In this document: positions 26,701-34,785 of the stretch, piece after piece
Position numbering within the stretch: position 1 is the first letter of the stretch
How the letters are laid out: every line of letters starts with the position of its first letter
IMG/VR virus record: IMGVR_UViG_3300048839_000196
Span: 1 to 64,000 of that record
Length of the DNA stretch: 64,000 nt
Reading direction: 5' to 3' (one strand)
Origin: a virus
Translations under genes and position numbers: made by a program
Notes under the pieces: generated by a model
Databases searched by the model: none
The model's input: only the letters and a program-made list of their open reading frames with translations
What the model was told of the DNA's origin: nothing

Positions 26701-27192
26701 GCTGACATATATAACCGGCACTGATCCGTTTGGCGAAACGTAGGTTGCATTGTATGTACGAAGCCCGCGCTCTACATTTATTTTCTTTGGAGGCTTGTCA
26801 TCTTGAACCCAATAGAGGATATCTCCAACCTTATCAACCCCGGTGATCGGTGTGTCGCCAAGCCCAAGGTATGCGCCGGTCGCAACAATTCGGATGGCCT
26901 CGGTGCGCTCATCGAACATCATAATGCGGTGTTCGGTAGATGCGTTGTACAGGAAATAGTACAGGCGACCCAGTTCTTTTTCTTCATAGGCGCCAACAAC
27001 CACTGATCCGGCAAGCTGTATGCGCTCTGTGATCTTCCTATTCCCCGGCGTCGGCTTGACGCTGGTTATACTCCCGTCCTGAGCGATGACATAGCTGACG
27101 TTCTCCGCATTAAGCAGATCGGTTTCCGGGAACACGGAAAGGTCGGCATCACTATTAACCCTGCCGCTGAATATTTTCCTTTGTGTCTTCAT
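23776..27192 (-). CDS. Tail hub/stabilisation protein, P22 gp10-like
   Basis: 1138 residues, largely beta-rich. The N-terminus (KIFSGRVNSDADLSVFPETD, followed by NAENVSYV and a GSITSVKPTPGN stretch) matches the start of tail-hub or stabilisation proteins in crAss-like and related phages, which open with G-R/M-N-x-D-x-D...L-N-x-x and a GNR turn. The body repeats short beta strands as in propeller-like tail proteins. It overlaps the upstream gene by ATGA and forms, with the three genes above, the usual neck-to-hub series. The call rests on N-terminal pattern, size and gene order. Confidence 0.7.
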   Translation of the reverse strand: MKTQRKIFSGRVNSDADLSVFPETDLLNAENVSYVIAQDGSITSVKPTPGNRKITERIQLAGSVVVGAYEEKELGRLYYFLYNASTEHRIMMFDERTEAIRIVATGAYLGLGDTPITGVDKVGDILYWVQDDKPPKKINVERGLRTYNATYVSPNGSVPVIYVSPTAEDVELIRPYPRYAPLVSKQDNNRELNLIDDDAFQFAFSFVYRDYEFSVISPYSRAALQNSEDEEFDTIVVTMDSRQNIDYEVDKIRLHVRLGNTGSFFTIKEWRKDRDSQAIDLHNQGVQSLSYNFYNDTNGIAISEEYSAKLFDNVPISSRALAAAKNRLFLGNNVFGYEAVTQGTITAQAEAGEVGESSIWGTYVYASLIVNLFNPGDPNAVFGAGELTSNMLFIRVDSLDDSINGYYRLDSISYNGFFTNSLPANIVLDPLKRVLTLAEGDDDTLLELYLRNQLTISPEFQTVEVFLVNRTYAGGTPDGDALVYGIDGTPSVFDSGAAFKSGARYRVGVVFYDFAGRNSGVYSPEDAVVLIPDRDYQRPTAAPNIAVTLSFTSNQIPEWATHYQVVRTKSLTHQSFLQGFGTDIQYVGKDKDGNWQFADTPGAVLTDTFDTSKVQGVAINISPAVSFGMGYSFLEGDVLKLYFESGEKYTAEIIDTVGSYVVIQGKDIGSLTSAGKNHLFEIITPKRGFLEETFYEVASVHPVTNPGSPTRSLSATSVVLSGDITIKERTYELTGDGLVETMNPSDQHWKQWITDIGRPNIVILDGSRSVRPGSICYSNVRLADTQVNGLSSFDALDYVDLDSNAGPLRSLKLTIRTQEYGSIMLAICETETSSIYLGETRLVDNAGAAILATSGAVIGTINNLRGSYGTVNPESVAVDEGRVYFVDRINGLVVQYSQNGLTPISENGMARFFTENLYELDSSNRLYATVDGRTSEYCVFIPNEIGVNSLLGYDTTVIDPHEPAAGQVWRYHPEVNGWSTAQDFIPSWMACVSRYVLSFNGADLYIHDSSSMSYYGQAFKSIISFPIGSGDIEVKLPQSIGIASSVAPEWTHLKSDQPFIQGTDLVADEYAHMESMFYASFLRDRLSPGHTTYEEALIFGEQVRGLYLPLAIQFDQNFAMNTVVVQYDVSRGHAMLQS

Positions 27193-27929
27193 CCCTTGAT
27201 GGACATTTTAATGTTGTCGCGCTCGATGTTCAACAAATCTTCTTTTGTTAGTGCGTAGTTAGCTGCCCGCATCTTGCGCTCAGCGTTGCGGTAGTCTCGC
27301 TGAAGGCGCTCTACTTCTCCGATCCGCTTGCCGGATAGCTTAGCTAGTTGCAAAGAGATGTAGGTTTCCACCGTCTCTTCTGCATATGCAGGAATGAAAG
27401 CTCCTGCGCTTGCGTACTGCGTCTGTCCGATGTACTCCACAACCACGGTCTCGCCAGCAGGAATGTGCTCCCCGATAAGCATGGCGTTCCTTTCTGGGAT
27501 TACTTTAAAAACATCCGTCTTCGTGCCTGTGCCAAGGCCATACAGGCGCCCAAGTTGTTCGCCATACTGAGAGATGTAGGAAGAGTTATACGGGTCGTAT
27601 ATGCCTGATATGCCGTAGCTATCGAACGGCACCTGATCGTTCGTCCTGATGGACGGACGGCGGCTGTACGATACATTCTGACTCATAGGTACAACATAAC
27701 GCCCGCGCTTGTGTCCGACCTTGATATAGTCGATATAATTGGCTGGCAGTTTAATCTCGCCGTTGTCGTCCACGGTTAGCTCTGCTGTCATAATAACGCC
27801 AGAGTGCAGCAAGTGGATCTCGCGAAGACAGCGGAGTGCCATCTGAAGTACGTTGACATAGTAGTGCATGGTCAATCCATTTGACGCTAGGGATGAACGC
27901 ACTATTGAGTCTATGGTTGTTTGGTACAT
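27189..27929 (-). CDS. Neck/tail adaptor protein (246 aa)
   Basis: The segment ELTVDDNGEIKLPANYIDYI followed by KVGHKRGRYVVP is a hallmark of a structural family that precedes the tail hub gene in Bacteroidota podovirus-like and crAss-like phages. The C-terminal half is helical with many basic residues (SGKRIGEVERLQRDYRNAER). It shares ATGA/one-base overlaps with both neighbours. Likely part of the head-tail connector; the exact ring position cannot be read from sequence. Confidence 0.7.
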   Translation of the reverse strand: MYQTTIDSIVRSSLASNGLTMHYYVNVLQMALRCLREIHLLHSGVIMTAELTVDDNGEIKLPANYIDYIKVGHKRGRYVVPMSQNVSYSRRPSIRTNDQVPFDSYGISGIYDPYNSSYISQYGEQLGRLYGLGTGTKTDVFKVIPERNAMLIGEHIPAGETVVVEYIGQTQYASAGAFIPAYAEETVETYISLQLAKLSGKRIGEVERLQRDYRNAERKMRAANYALTKEDLLNIERDNIKMSIKG

Positions 27930-29059
27930 TATTGAATAGGTTGTTTATCGGTTCGTAAATCCGCTGGCCCATCCGCACTCAGGATATTTAGCACTGCTTC
28001 GATGACTGAGGACTCATAGTCAGCAGGGATGGGCAGCAAGTCGTTCTCTCCGATCTGTTCCGGGTCAACCACTACGAGTCGAACACGCACTGTGCTAGGC
28101 ATGACCGATGCTGGCTTATTAAATACTACGGTCTTGTGCCCGTACCACTCATAGGCTATCTGATCTGCCAAGATATCTGAAAGGCCGGTATGTGATACGC
28201 CAGACATAACCGACATCTCGTTTGGCTGTACCGGAATGTAAGCAGAAAAGTGATCAGTCGGATGGCCGATGTTCCAGATTCCCATGCCATGCGGCAAAGA
28301 GATCGGCTGAGTGGGCAGTGTGATCTTAGCCCGGCCTCTTGTGTCGGTGATTACTACATCGCAGCGCTGAAGGCTTGAGATATTCTCGTAGTAGGTGTTG
28401 TTACCTACAAGGATGTTGTTCGTCTCGCCAACTAAAGTAAGCACCTCCTGCTCTAGCGTTAGTGAGTCCTGCCAGAAGTATTCAAAGCGCAGGAAGTTTT
28501 CGCCGACAACTATATCGCTCATGGCTATCAGTGCGAACTTACTTGGCGTTCCGTCTTGGGCGCCAACGAGTTCAATGTATGAATTGTCTGTTCCCGCCCG
28601 GATGAATGACTCAAGGTTATCTGGAGTCTTGCCTTCGGGGAGTGTGAATCCAGAGATCAGAATGGTGTATTGTGCCTGAGATACTTCGGTTACTGCGATG
28701 GTCAATCCCTGACCACCTAATGCCCAATAGTCATCATCTTCCGTGGACCAGCCCTCTCCGTCCTGTATTGCCCAGACTTGGGACGAGTACTTAAACTGTC
28801 CGAAGTCGTAACACTTTTGGTTGGTGACCCTTCCGCCTGTGTCTGAGGTGACGGCTAATTCATAGGTGGCAATCGCAGATCCGTTGACATAGCGCTCAAC
28901 TAGTGGGATGTGGATATTGGTGTACTCCGTCTTGATCATGGCGTTGATTGACTTTATGATCAGGTCGTACACTTCCCGCTCGTCGATGTTCGCATCATCA
29001 GTGTAAGCAGCGCCATATCTCCTAAGCAGAATTTGCTCTGCCATTTGCTTTAGTGTCAT
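27929..29059 (-). CDS. Head-tail connector/structural protein (376 aa)
   Basis: N-terminus MTLKQMAEQILLRRYGAAYT followed by an acidic helix ending in NAMIKTEY resembles structural proteins lying between terminase-portal genes and the tail hub in Bacteroidota phages. The remainder is beta-rich (repeated V-x-L-x strands, QPISLPHGMGIWNIGH). Overlaps the neighbours by one to four bases. No enzymatic signs. The assignment is from gene order and recalled family pattern. Confidence 0.65.
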   Translation of the reverse strand: MTLKQMAEQILLRRYGAAYTDDANIDEREVYDLIIKSINAMIKTEYTNIHIPLVERYVNGSAIATYELAVTSDTGGRVTNQKCYDFGQFKYSSQVWAIQDGEGWSTEDDDYWALGGQGLTIAVTEVSQAQYTILISGFTLPEGKTPDNLESFIRAGTDNSYIELVGAQDGTPSKFALIAMSDIVVGENFLRFEYFWQDSLTLEQEVLTLVGETNNILVGNNTYYENISSLQRCDVVITDTRGRAKITLPTQPISLPHGMGIWNIGHPTDHFSAYIPVQPNEMSVMSGVSHTGLSDILADQIAYEWYGHKTVVFNKPASVMPSTVRVRLVVVDPEQIGENDLLPIPADYESSVIEAVLNILSADGPADLRTDKQPIQ

Positions 29060-29751
29060 TGGTTCGCTTTTTGGTAATTAGAGATCGCCAAGTCTTCTCG
29101 CATAGTCTCGCCGAGTAAAGCAATGGCTCTTTGAATAACGCGCACCATGGCCGAATCATTCCAAGGCATCTGTGTGGAGTTTGTTGCGTTGTATGTCACC
29201 GTGCGGCCATTGATTGTGCCCTGCCAATACGGTACAGGCGGGCGCTTTAGATAGTACACCTCACCCTCAAATGGCCGTTCTGGAAATATCTGTATGCGCC
29301 GGTGGCCAGAAGTGGATGACTCAGACAGGATGGCGATTGGCCGGGTTGCTGTCGGCATGCGTAGTACAGAGGTAAGTCGATGCGGAAGTTCGTCCTCGGA
29401 TATAAACTTCACCGGTCTGAGGTCGCAATTCATGCCGGTGAGATACATGAAATCACTTGGGAGTGTAACAATGCCTGCTGGCCCTGATCCCATAGGTGAT
29501 AGGGACTCATTGTAATTGTCGGCTGTGAATGCTAGTTTAGCTTTAAACGGTTGTAGGTCTATGTGTATTTTATAGGTAGCTCCGAAACTAACCAGCGGCA
29601 TAGGCATCTTCCTATCGTCGCCATATAGGTGTGTGAACTCCTGCATCTGCGCTAAGTCAAGAGCCAAGTCTATCTGCCCGGGAGTCAGGTACCCTCCCTG
29701 ATCCTTATTGAAGGCTTGTCGTACCTGTTTGTGGATGATGTCGAGATCCAT
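29056..29751 (-). CDS. Neck protein, first gene of the structural minus-strand operon (231 aa)
   Basis: Begins MDLDIIHKQVRQAFNKDQGG with a helical N-terminus, followed by beta-rich sequence (GPAGIVTLPSDFMYLTGMNC) and a C-terminal helix (VIQRAIALLGETMREDLAIS). The FNxxQGGYLTPGQ pattern is shared by connector-like proteins of Bacteroidota phages. It is preceded by a terminator at 29781-29817 that separates it from the lysis genes; no canonical promoter is visible in the 30 bases in between, so transcription may come from read-through or a late promoter I cannot recognise. Confidence 0.65.
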   Translation of the reverse strand: MDLDIIHKQVRQAFNKDQGGYLTPGQIDLALDLAQMQEFTHLYGDDRKMPMPLVSFGATYKIHIDLQPFKAKLAFTADNYNESLSPMGSGPAGIVTLPSDFMYLTGMNCDLRPVKFISEDELPHRLTSVLRMPTATRPIAILSESSTSGHRRIQIFPERPFEGEVYYLKRPPVPYWQGTINGRTVTYNATNSTQMPWNDSAMVRVIQRAIALLGETMREDLAISNYQKANQ

Positions 29752-29780
29752 TGTGCTTTATTATACCGCTAATGTAAAAC

Positions 29781-29817
29781 AAAAAGCCGCCAACCGAGAA
29801 ACGGCTGACGGCTTTTG
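29781..29817 (-). terminator. Intrinsic terminator downstream of glucosaminidase gene
   Basis: On the minus strand a 15-bp stem (AAAAGCCGTCAGCCG paired with CGGTTGGCGGCTTTT, two G-U pairs) with a five-base loop runs into TTTTTGTTTT. On the plus strand the two G-U pairs become A-C mismatches, which indicates minus-strand function. It closes the lysis/replication operon. Confidence 0.8.
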
Positions 29818-29836
29818 TCTGCGGGGTAGCTAAAAT

Positions 29837-30310
29837 TTAATCGTATTTGCGTAGCCCCTCCCGGTTAATGACGTTCATAACTTTGTCTCTATACCGCTTC
29901 TTGGCTTCGGCACTTGCGTACACGCCAACGTACGATTCGGATATACAGTCAACCCACTCTTCTGAAGTGGTGCAACTTTTGCACCTGTTGTAGTATGGCT
30001 TGGTTGTAATGTGAATTCCAAAGTCGTTAAAGGATTCCCAAGCATTCGGATAGGCCCGGGTTTCGCCATCTTGACTGATCCAATAGGAGCTATTGTACCG
30101 GCCCGAGATACCGAAGTAGGCGTTGTGCTTGCGTGCGCCCTCACTCGTGCCCCATCCGGACTCTACTGCGGAGATGCCGAGTTGTACACTAGCGGGGATT
30201 CCATAGCGCTCGCTCATGGATTGGGCCAGTGGAGCGAAGCGCTCCTGAAAAGAGGTCACATGCGCCGGTGTGGCAAAGAATAAGGTAATGATAAATAAAA
30301 TCAGATTCAT
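29837..30310 (-). CDS. Exported N-acetylglucosaminidase (GH73/FlgJ type)
   Basis: 157 residues with a signal peptide (MNLILFIITLFFATPAHVTS). The glucosaminidase core is clear: ISAVESGWGTSEGARKHNAY with catalytic Glu50, followed by FGI, and later a YASAEAKKRYRDKVMNVI C-terminal helix. It should cleave the glycan backbone of peptidoglycan from the periplasmic side and so act as an endolysin. It follows a second muralytic gene at 30329, giving a two-enzyme lysis pair. Confidence 0.85.
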   Translation of the reverse strand: MNLILFIITLFFATPAHVTSFQERFAPLAQSMSERYGIPASVQLGISAVESGWGTSEGARKHNAYFGISGRYNSSYWISQDGETRAYPNAWESFNDFGIHITTKPYYNRCKSCTTSEEWVDCISESYVGVYASAEAKKRYRDKVMNVINREGLRKYD

Positions 30311-30328
30311 AGTTGTTCTGTTTTTGAG

Positions 30329-31309
30329 TTAAAAAACAATGTCAATAAATTCATTCCGTCTAATTACCAGCTTCGCCCGGTCAAACTTCCCACGAGAGTA
30401 AAATATAACTAGCTGCGTGAGAAATTTCTGTGGATCTTTTCGCGTATCGAAGTCTAGTTTTTCGGTCAGCGATATCTGTCTGACGTGCGTGGCGACCGAA
30501 TCCTTGACGACCTTATACACACTGGTCTTGCCATGCGCAGATAGGATCAAGAAGCCTTCTCTCATTTCAAGATAGCCGCCATCCATGGAGGATGATCGCT
30601 TACCTTTCTTTGAGAGCTGCGTGTACAGAATATCCGTTCGCTCTATATTCTCATAGCTGTAATCTTCGTGCGGATCTACCGTCAAGTATCTGGGCACTTG
30701 AGCTTCAGTTAAGCTACAAACAAACAACAGTGTGAACACAGCAAACAATCGGAGCGCTAAGCCCTTAACATACTCGTACACCTGCTGTGTGCGACGCAGC
30801 CAGCCGGTCAGAAACACACGGAGTGATGGGCGCCGGGTGACAAGGTTGCGATAAAATGCTTCGCGGACTGCGCGGTACTCAGAGTTTACCTCATCGCAGC
30901 CTTTGGCCCTGCAAAGATTGTTGATCGCCTGTATAGTTACCGGGCCGATCTTCCCATCCTTCGTCACACCCGTCATGCTCTGGATAGCCCGGATGGCCGT
31001 GGCGCCTGCGTTTACATGCCAGTCAAACACCTGTATTGCGAGTCCTTCGCATTCGATTTGATCTGCACGAATAGGTAGCCAGTACAGGGCGTGGTAGATA
31101 TCCTTGGCGGTTTCGAGCGACATCTCACGCATGTCTTGCTCTGTTGGCGGGCGCTTCAGATATCGCTCATAAGTCGGCGCAGCAATACCGTGGTTAGTGC
31201 CGACCAATTCTTTACGGGAGTTGTAGTTCCCGCTATCGTTCTTGTGCTTCTGATACCCGCCTTCTTTTTTAAGGACGAGCGCCACGGCTCTATCGAATCT
31301 TGTTTCCAT
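30329..31309 (-). CDS. Endolysin: GH108 muramidase + peptidoglycan-binding, with internal signal-like segment
   Basis: 326 residues. The N-terminal 175 form a canonical ZliS-type (GH108) muramidase: Glu16 in VLKKEGGYQ, then HGIAAPTY, followed by a PG_binding_3-type region (FDWHVNAGATAIRAIQSMTG, KIGPVTIQAIN). Unusually, residues about 183-206 (LALRLFAVFTLLFVCSLTEA) look like a signal peptide with a TEAQ cleavage site in the middle of the protein, followed by about 120 residues of unknown type. In-frame GTG codons lie just before it, so a shorter secreted protein could be made from the same gene. Otherwise the segment anchors the enzyme in the membrane. Confidence 0.8.
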   Translation of the reverse strand: METRFDRAVALVLKKEGGYQKHKNDSGNYNSRKELVGTNHGIAAPTYERYLKRPPTEQDMREMSLETAKDIYHALYWLPIRADQIECEGLAIQVFDWHVNAGATAIRAIQSMTGVTKDGKIGPVTIQAINNLCRAKGCDEVNSEYRAVREAFYRNLVTRRPSLRVFLTGWLRRTQQVYEYVKGLALRLFAVFTLLFVCSLTEAQVPRYLTVDPHEDYSYENIERTDILYTQLSKKGKRSSSMDGGYLEMREGFLILSAHGKTSVYKVVKDSVATHVRQISLTEKLDFDTRKDPQKFLTQLVIFYSRGKFDRAKLVIRRNEFIDIVF

Positions 31310-31771
31310 CTAGCGTTCTTTTACATCGAACTCACCAGCGCCGCCCATTAGGGCTAGGCACATGATTTCGCCGATGTTGTTAAAGAAATCTTCGCAAGAC
31401 TGCGAAGTAATAAGGTCTTCCATGTCTGCTATCGCCCCTGCATCGAACCCAATATCAACCAGTAAGATCCCGTCGTTCCAGACAAAGAACACATCCTTGT
31501 CGTTAACCCCTGTCAGGATCATAAGCTGAGCGGGTATGCCGTTTACTTCGATGTCGGTCATGCTCCTCTCCCTTGTCGGTAAGACACTGATACAGCGCCA
31601 CACCTTTTCGGGCAAGTCCTTGCTGTCGATATACTTTACGATGATCTGATGGGGAACTTCGCAAGAGGCGATCTCGAAGCTGAATCCATCCTCGGATTTC
31701 AGCGTGCTGATGACCTCCTTTTCCATGAGGAGCGCTTCGTCCTCGCCTATAAATTCAAAGCTGTAATTCAT
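31310..31771 (-). CDS. Hypothetical protein (153 aa)
   Basis: I prefer the ATG at 31771 (MNYSFEFIGEDEALLMEKEV) over the ATG at 31804, because the latter falls inside a perfect hairpin at 31784-31811. An acidic protein with alternating helix and strand, including FVWNDGILLVDIGFDAGA; no family recognised. It abuts the endolysin gene (stop and start adjacent) and follows the SSB-like gene. Confidence 0.6.
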   Translation of the reverse strand: MNYSFEFIGEDEALLMEKEVISTLKSEDGFSFEIASCEVPHQIIVKYIDSKDLPEKVWRCISVLPTRERSMTDIEVNGIPAQLMILTGVNDKDVFFVWNDGILLVDIGFDAGAIADMEDLITSQSCEDFFNNIGEIMCLALMGGAGEFDVKER

Positions 31772-31783
31772 GGCTGTGTGGTT

Positions 31784-31811
31784 AGGGCGCATGACTACTG
31801 CCATGCGCCCT
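31784..31811 (-). other. Stem-loop between SSB-like gene and next gene
   Basis: AGGGCGCATG and CATGCGCCCT are perfect 10-base arms around an 8-base loop. No T-tract follows on either strand, so it is more likely an mRNA-stability or translation-control element than a terminator. It lies 13 bases upstream of the preferred ATG at 31771. Confidence 0.6.
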
Positions 31812-31816
31812 GAGTT

Positions 31817-32737
31817 TTAGAATGGGAGATCGTCGTCGCCTACTGGCTCTGGATCAGGCTCGAAGCCGATCTTGCTGAGTTCCGCAGCAGCGGCCTTAAG
31901 CAGGTCTGCCTTGTCTTCAGCGGCAGGAGCAGCAGATTCTTTGGTGGCAGTAGCGGGTACGTCTCCGCGCTTACCAGCAAGGCGCTCATGGAGTACGCCA
32001 AGATAAGAGGCTTTAGCCTCGACGGCTTCGGTGAAGACATCAGCGGATTCTGGCGTGACCTTGGCAATCTGGAAGACAGGCGCAATGTAGCCCTCGCCTT
32101 TACCAGCATGGTCCTTGCCATCAGCATCAAGCATCACAAGATCTCCTTTGTACACGACAACATAAAAGCGGCGGTCATTCCCGTCGATCGCCCAGAGATT
32201 CGCGTTGGGCTGAACAGGTTTGCCCGGGTTTTCAAGCACAAAGAAAGCCCGGCGCACTGCGTTGTCCACCGTGTTGTTCATTTGTACGGTGACCAATTTC
32301 TTTGTGACTGGAGAGAAGAGCAGTAAGTAGCGGTAAGCACGGGTTTCCTTGGATGGAAACTCTTCTTTCAGATCGCTATACAACCCGGACTTCCATTTCT
32401 CTCCGGCTCGATATAGCGTCATGACATCGCGCTTGATGTCAAGCACAGGAGAAGAAGTAATTTTGATGGCGCCTTGCCCGGTGAAGGTGTCAACTCTCCA
32501 GAATGTGCCGAGCAGGATCATCTCAAACTTGCTAACAGGAATGGATCTGGAATCCTCGGAGTTCCAATACGAGAATCCAGCATCTCCAGCGGTTGACATG
32601 GATGCAAGGTCTTTTGCGACACGCTGCACCATGTTGGCTTGGATTTTCCCGCCTTTAAAACTGACCTGCATAGTTGCCGGAAGGCTAGCTCCAGACTTGG
32701 GTGCATCCTCTGCGGATGCTTCTTGATACCAACTCAT
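31817..32737 (-). CDS. SSB-like single-stranded DNA-binding protein
   Basis: 306 residues. The main evidence is the C-terminal acidic tip ending DDDLPF after a Pro/Ala/Lys-rich linker, the classical interaction tail of single-stranded DNA-binding proteins. The N-terminal body is beta-rich with an aromatic pattern (FSYWNSEDSR, FVLENPGKPVQPNANLWAID) and is longer than bacterial SSB, as in some phage SSBs. It is driven by a well-formed promoter (32776-32806) and sits beside the primase-helicase gene, which fits a replication role. The fold itself is not recognisable by eye. Confidence 0.7.
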   Translation of the reverse strand: MSWYQEASAEDAPKSGASLPATMQVSFKGGKIQANMVQRVAKDLASMSTAGDAGFSYWNSEDSRSIPVSKFEMILLGTFWRVDTFTGQGAIKITSSPVLDIKRDVMTLYRAGEKWKSGLYSDLKEEFPSKETRAYRYLLLFSPVTKKLVTVQMNNTVDNAVRRAFFVLENPGKPVQPNANLWAIDGNDRRFYVVVYKGDLVMLDADGKDHAGKGEGYIAPVFQIAKVTPESADVFTEAVEAKASYLGVLHERLAGKRGDVPATATKESAAPAAEDKADLLKAAAAELSKIGFEPDPEPVGDDDLPF

Positions 32738-32775
32738 ACAATATGGTTTTGTGCAATGAAAAAATACTTACAACT

Positions 32776-32806
32776 CAAAGGTAAGAAAAAATACAATCCC
32801 GCGCAA
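32776..32806 (-). promoter_or_regulatory. Bacteroidota-type promoter for SSB-like gene
   Basis: On the minus strand TTG (32806-32804), 20 bp, then TACCTTTG (32783-32776). The expected start of transcription is about 30 bases before the ATG at 32737. It partly precedes the 3' end of the primase gene, so SSB can be expressed independently of it. Confidence 0.75.
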
Positions 32807-32813
32807 GTTTTTA

Positions 32814-34649
32814 TCAGTCAAAATTTAAAACTTCTTGTCGGTTTGGCTCAATCTTCATATCCTTTACAAGCTGAGCCACTTCCCTAAAGGAATCGAATTG
32901 AAATTCCTCCAGCTCCTTTGTGTTCTTCATCCTAGCAAGCTCAGCCTTTGATACCTCGGTATAGTTCCCACCAGACTTCCAGTCAAACTGGATAGTGCGA
33001 GCACCCAGATCATGGATCGGGGCAACGAACTCCATGTTCTTTATTTTGCGGGTGACGACTTCCACTGCCGTGCTATCACGCCTAGCCATGGCGATGATGT
33101 TGTCGGTCAGGTTGTAGTAGTGACCTGATCCAAGGATGTCATACCCACTTGGAACCGGGAACTGACCAGACATATCGGCCTCTAGCTTTCTTGGATGCGC
33201 CACTAGGAATGTAGCAAGCCGGTACTTCTTTGTAAACGCTTTCACCTTTGCCATTAGCGCAGCAGCAGCATCGGATATGTTGTTCGCATTCGGCTGCTTA
33301 ACATACGATAGGTTGTCAATCACAAGGATCTTTATCCCTCTTGACTTAACAAGCTGTTCGGCTCTATGCAGGATGTCTTCAATAGTCAACAGCCCATCGC
33401 TGGATATGTAGAAGAAGTGGTCATTTAAGTGCGCTAATGCTGGCATAACCTCTTCTGTTGACACCTCTGCCTTGTTTAGATACTTGCGCACAAGGCCGGT
33501 AATGTGCAAGGCTGATGACTTCTCGGCGCTCAGAACTCCAGAGCGCATGCCGGTTCTCGACATATTAACCGTAATGGCGTCAACCAAATTTGATTTACCT
33601 GCGCCCGGAGGAGCCACGACAATTGTCACTTCTGACGGGTAGATTGTGAAAAGGTCATCAAGCCCCGGCACGCCTGTGTACAGTGTCTCTGGATAGCCAT
33701 GAATAAGGTAGCGATACGCCTCATCCATGTTGTCCTGTACAGTTTCGATCCCGTCGATAGGAAACGGTACCGCTGACGCGAAGCAGTCTTTAAGTACAGG
33801 TACGCCATACTCAAGGCCAAATCGCTGGAGGACTTCGTTGCTGTCCTTTATGCCATCGGGGAATTTAATCAGCTTGCATTTCTCCCTGCCGATCCTATCG
33901 GCTAGTGTCAACGCAAGCTCAGTCCCTTTATTATCTGAGTCGGCTGCGATATAGACCGACTCGATCCTGTTGAAGATGTCCATGCTATCATCCAAGTACG
34001 ATGTATTGGATGATGCACCATTCGGAACTGACACCACGAGCTGATAGCCAGCAGCCCGCCAAGACAAAGCATCGAGTTCACCTTCGGTGATGATGGCGTA
34101 CTTGTCGGCCAGCTTCAAATGGTCGATCAAATAGAGTGACAGCTTCGCGCCTCGCTCTAGTTGAAACGCCTTTTGCTTGAGGCTGCGGTACTTTGTATTG
34201 ATGTGAACGCCGTTTTCATGGTAGTTAAAGGCGATGTACCCTTCTTTTGAAGTGGGGTGCAAATAGTACCCCACTTCACGCATCTCAGCGATATCCTCTG
34301 GAAGGTTCCTGCTTTTCAGGAAAGCAATCAGATCTGGGTGTACCTCTGTGTACTCATGCTTCGGGCGCTGGTACAACTTCTCAGACTTACTTTTAAGTAG
34401 GGCGCCTTTACGGTCGCAGTGATGGCAGTGGTACAAACCATTACCCACATTGATAGACAGGCTCCTGTCTTTTGGGTTAGATCGCGTGTCAATACAGAAT
34501 GGGCAGACGACCTTTACGTTCTGACTCGGGCCCGGATTAGGGATGGGAATCCACTTCCCCGACTCCTGTTGGAGTAACATGGACAACTCCTGTGTATTCA
34601 TGATGGCTGGATTTTTAAAAAGAAGTGGGTCCCAATTTAACTCGTCCAA
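32814..34649 (-). CDS. Bifunctional primase-helicase (T7 gp4-like)
   Basis: 611 residues with the complete order of a phage primase-helicase: zinc ribbon Cys49-x2-Cys52...Cys75-x2-Cys78 (CPFC, CHHC), a TOPRIM domain with Glu189 (IITEGELDAL) and Asp237/Asp239 (YIAADSDNKG), a linker, and a RecA/DnaB-like ATPase with Walker A APPGAGKS at 346-353 and Walker B ILVIDNLSY near 440. It should synthesise primers and unwind the fork. An alternative start at residue 17 (MNTQEL) would leave all domains intact. Confidence 0.92.
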   Translation of the reverse strand: MDELNWDPLLFKNPAIMNTQELSMLLQQESGKWIPIPNPGPSQNVKVVCPFCIDTRSNPKDRSLSINVGNGLYHCHHCDRKGALLKSKSEKLYQRPKHEYTEVHPDLIAFLKSRNLPEDIAEMREVGYYLHPTSKEGYIAFNYHENGVHINTKYRSLKQKAFQLERGAKLSLYLIDHLKLADKYAIITEGELDALSWRAAGYQLVVSVPNGASSNTSYLDDSMDIFNRIESVYIAADSDNKGTELALTLADRIGREKCKLIKFPDGIKDSNEVLQRFGLEYGVPVLKDCFASAVPFPIDGIETVQDNMDEAYRYLIHGYPETLYTGVPGLDDLFTIYPSEVTIVVAPPGAGKSNLVDAITVNMSRTGMRSGVLSAEKSSALHITGLVRKYLNKAEVSTEEVMPALAHLNDHFFYISSDGLLTIEDILHRAEQLVKSRGIKILVIDNLSYVKQPNANNISDAAAALMAKVKAFTKKYRLATFLVAHPRKLEADMSGQFPVPSGYDILGSGHYYNLTDNIIAMARRDSTAVEVVTRKIKNMEFVAPIHDLGARTIQFDWKSGGNYTEVSKAELARMKNTKELEEFQFDSFREVAQLVKDMKIEPNRQEVLNFD

Positions 34650-34662
34650 GATTTCGCCCGGT

Positions 34663-34686
34663 CTTAAGCTGCCGTCGCAGCTTAAG
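34663..34686. other. Perfect 10-bp hairpin upstream of primase gene
   Basis: CTTAAGCTGC, loop CGTC, GCAGCTTAAG. It lies in the 136-bp gap between the primase start and the end of the gene at 34786, which also holds a smaller GCGCC/GGCGC hairpin near 34765. No T-tract follows the 10-bp stem on the minus strand. It could be an RNA processing site, an attenuator, or a protein-binding palindrome. Confidence 0.6.
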
Positions 34687-34785
34687 CACAGCTAATGCCC
34701 GGGGTACTCTCCCTCAAATTGTGTCCTGTCTGGCTAAGGGACCAGAAGCCGCTCTACTTTTCTGCGCCGAAGCGGGCGCCTCTAT

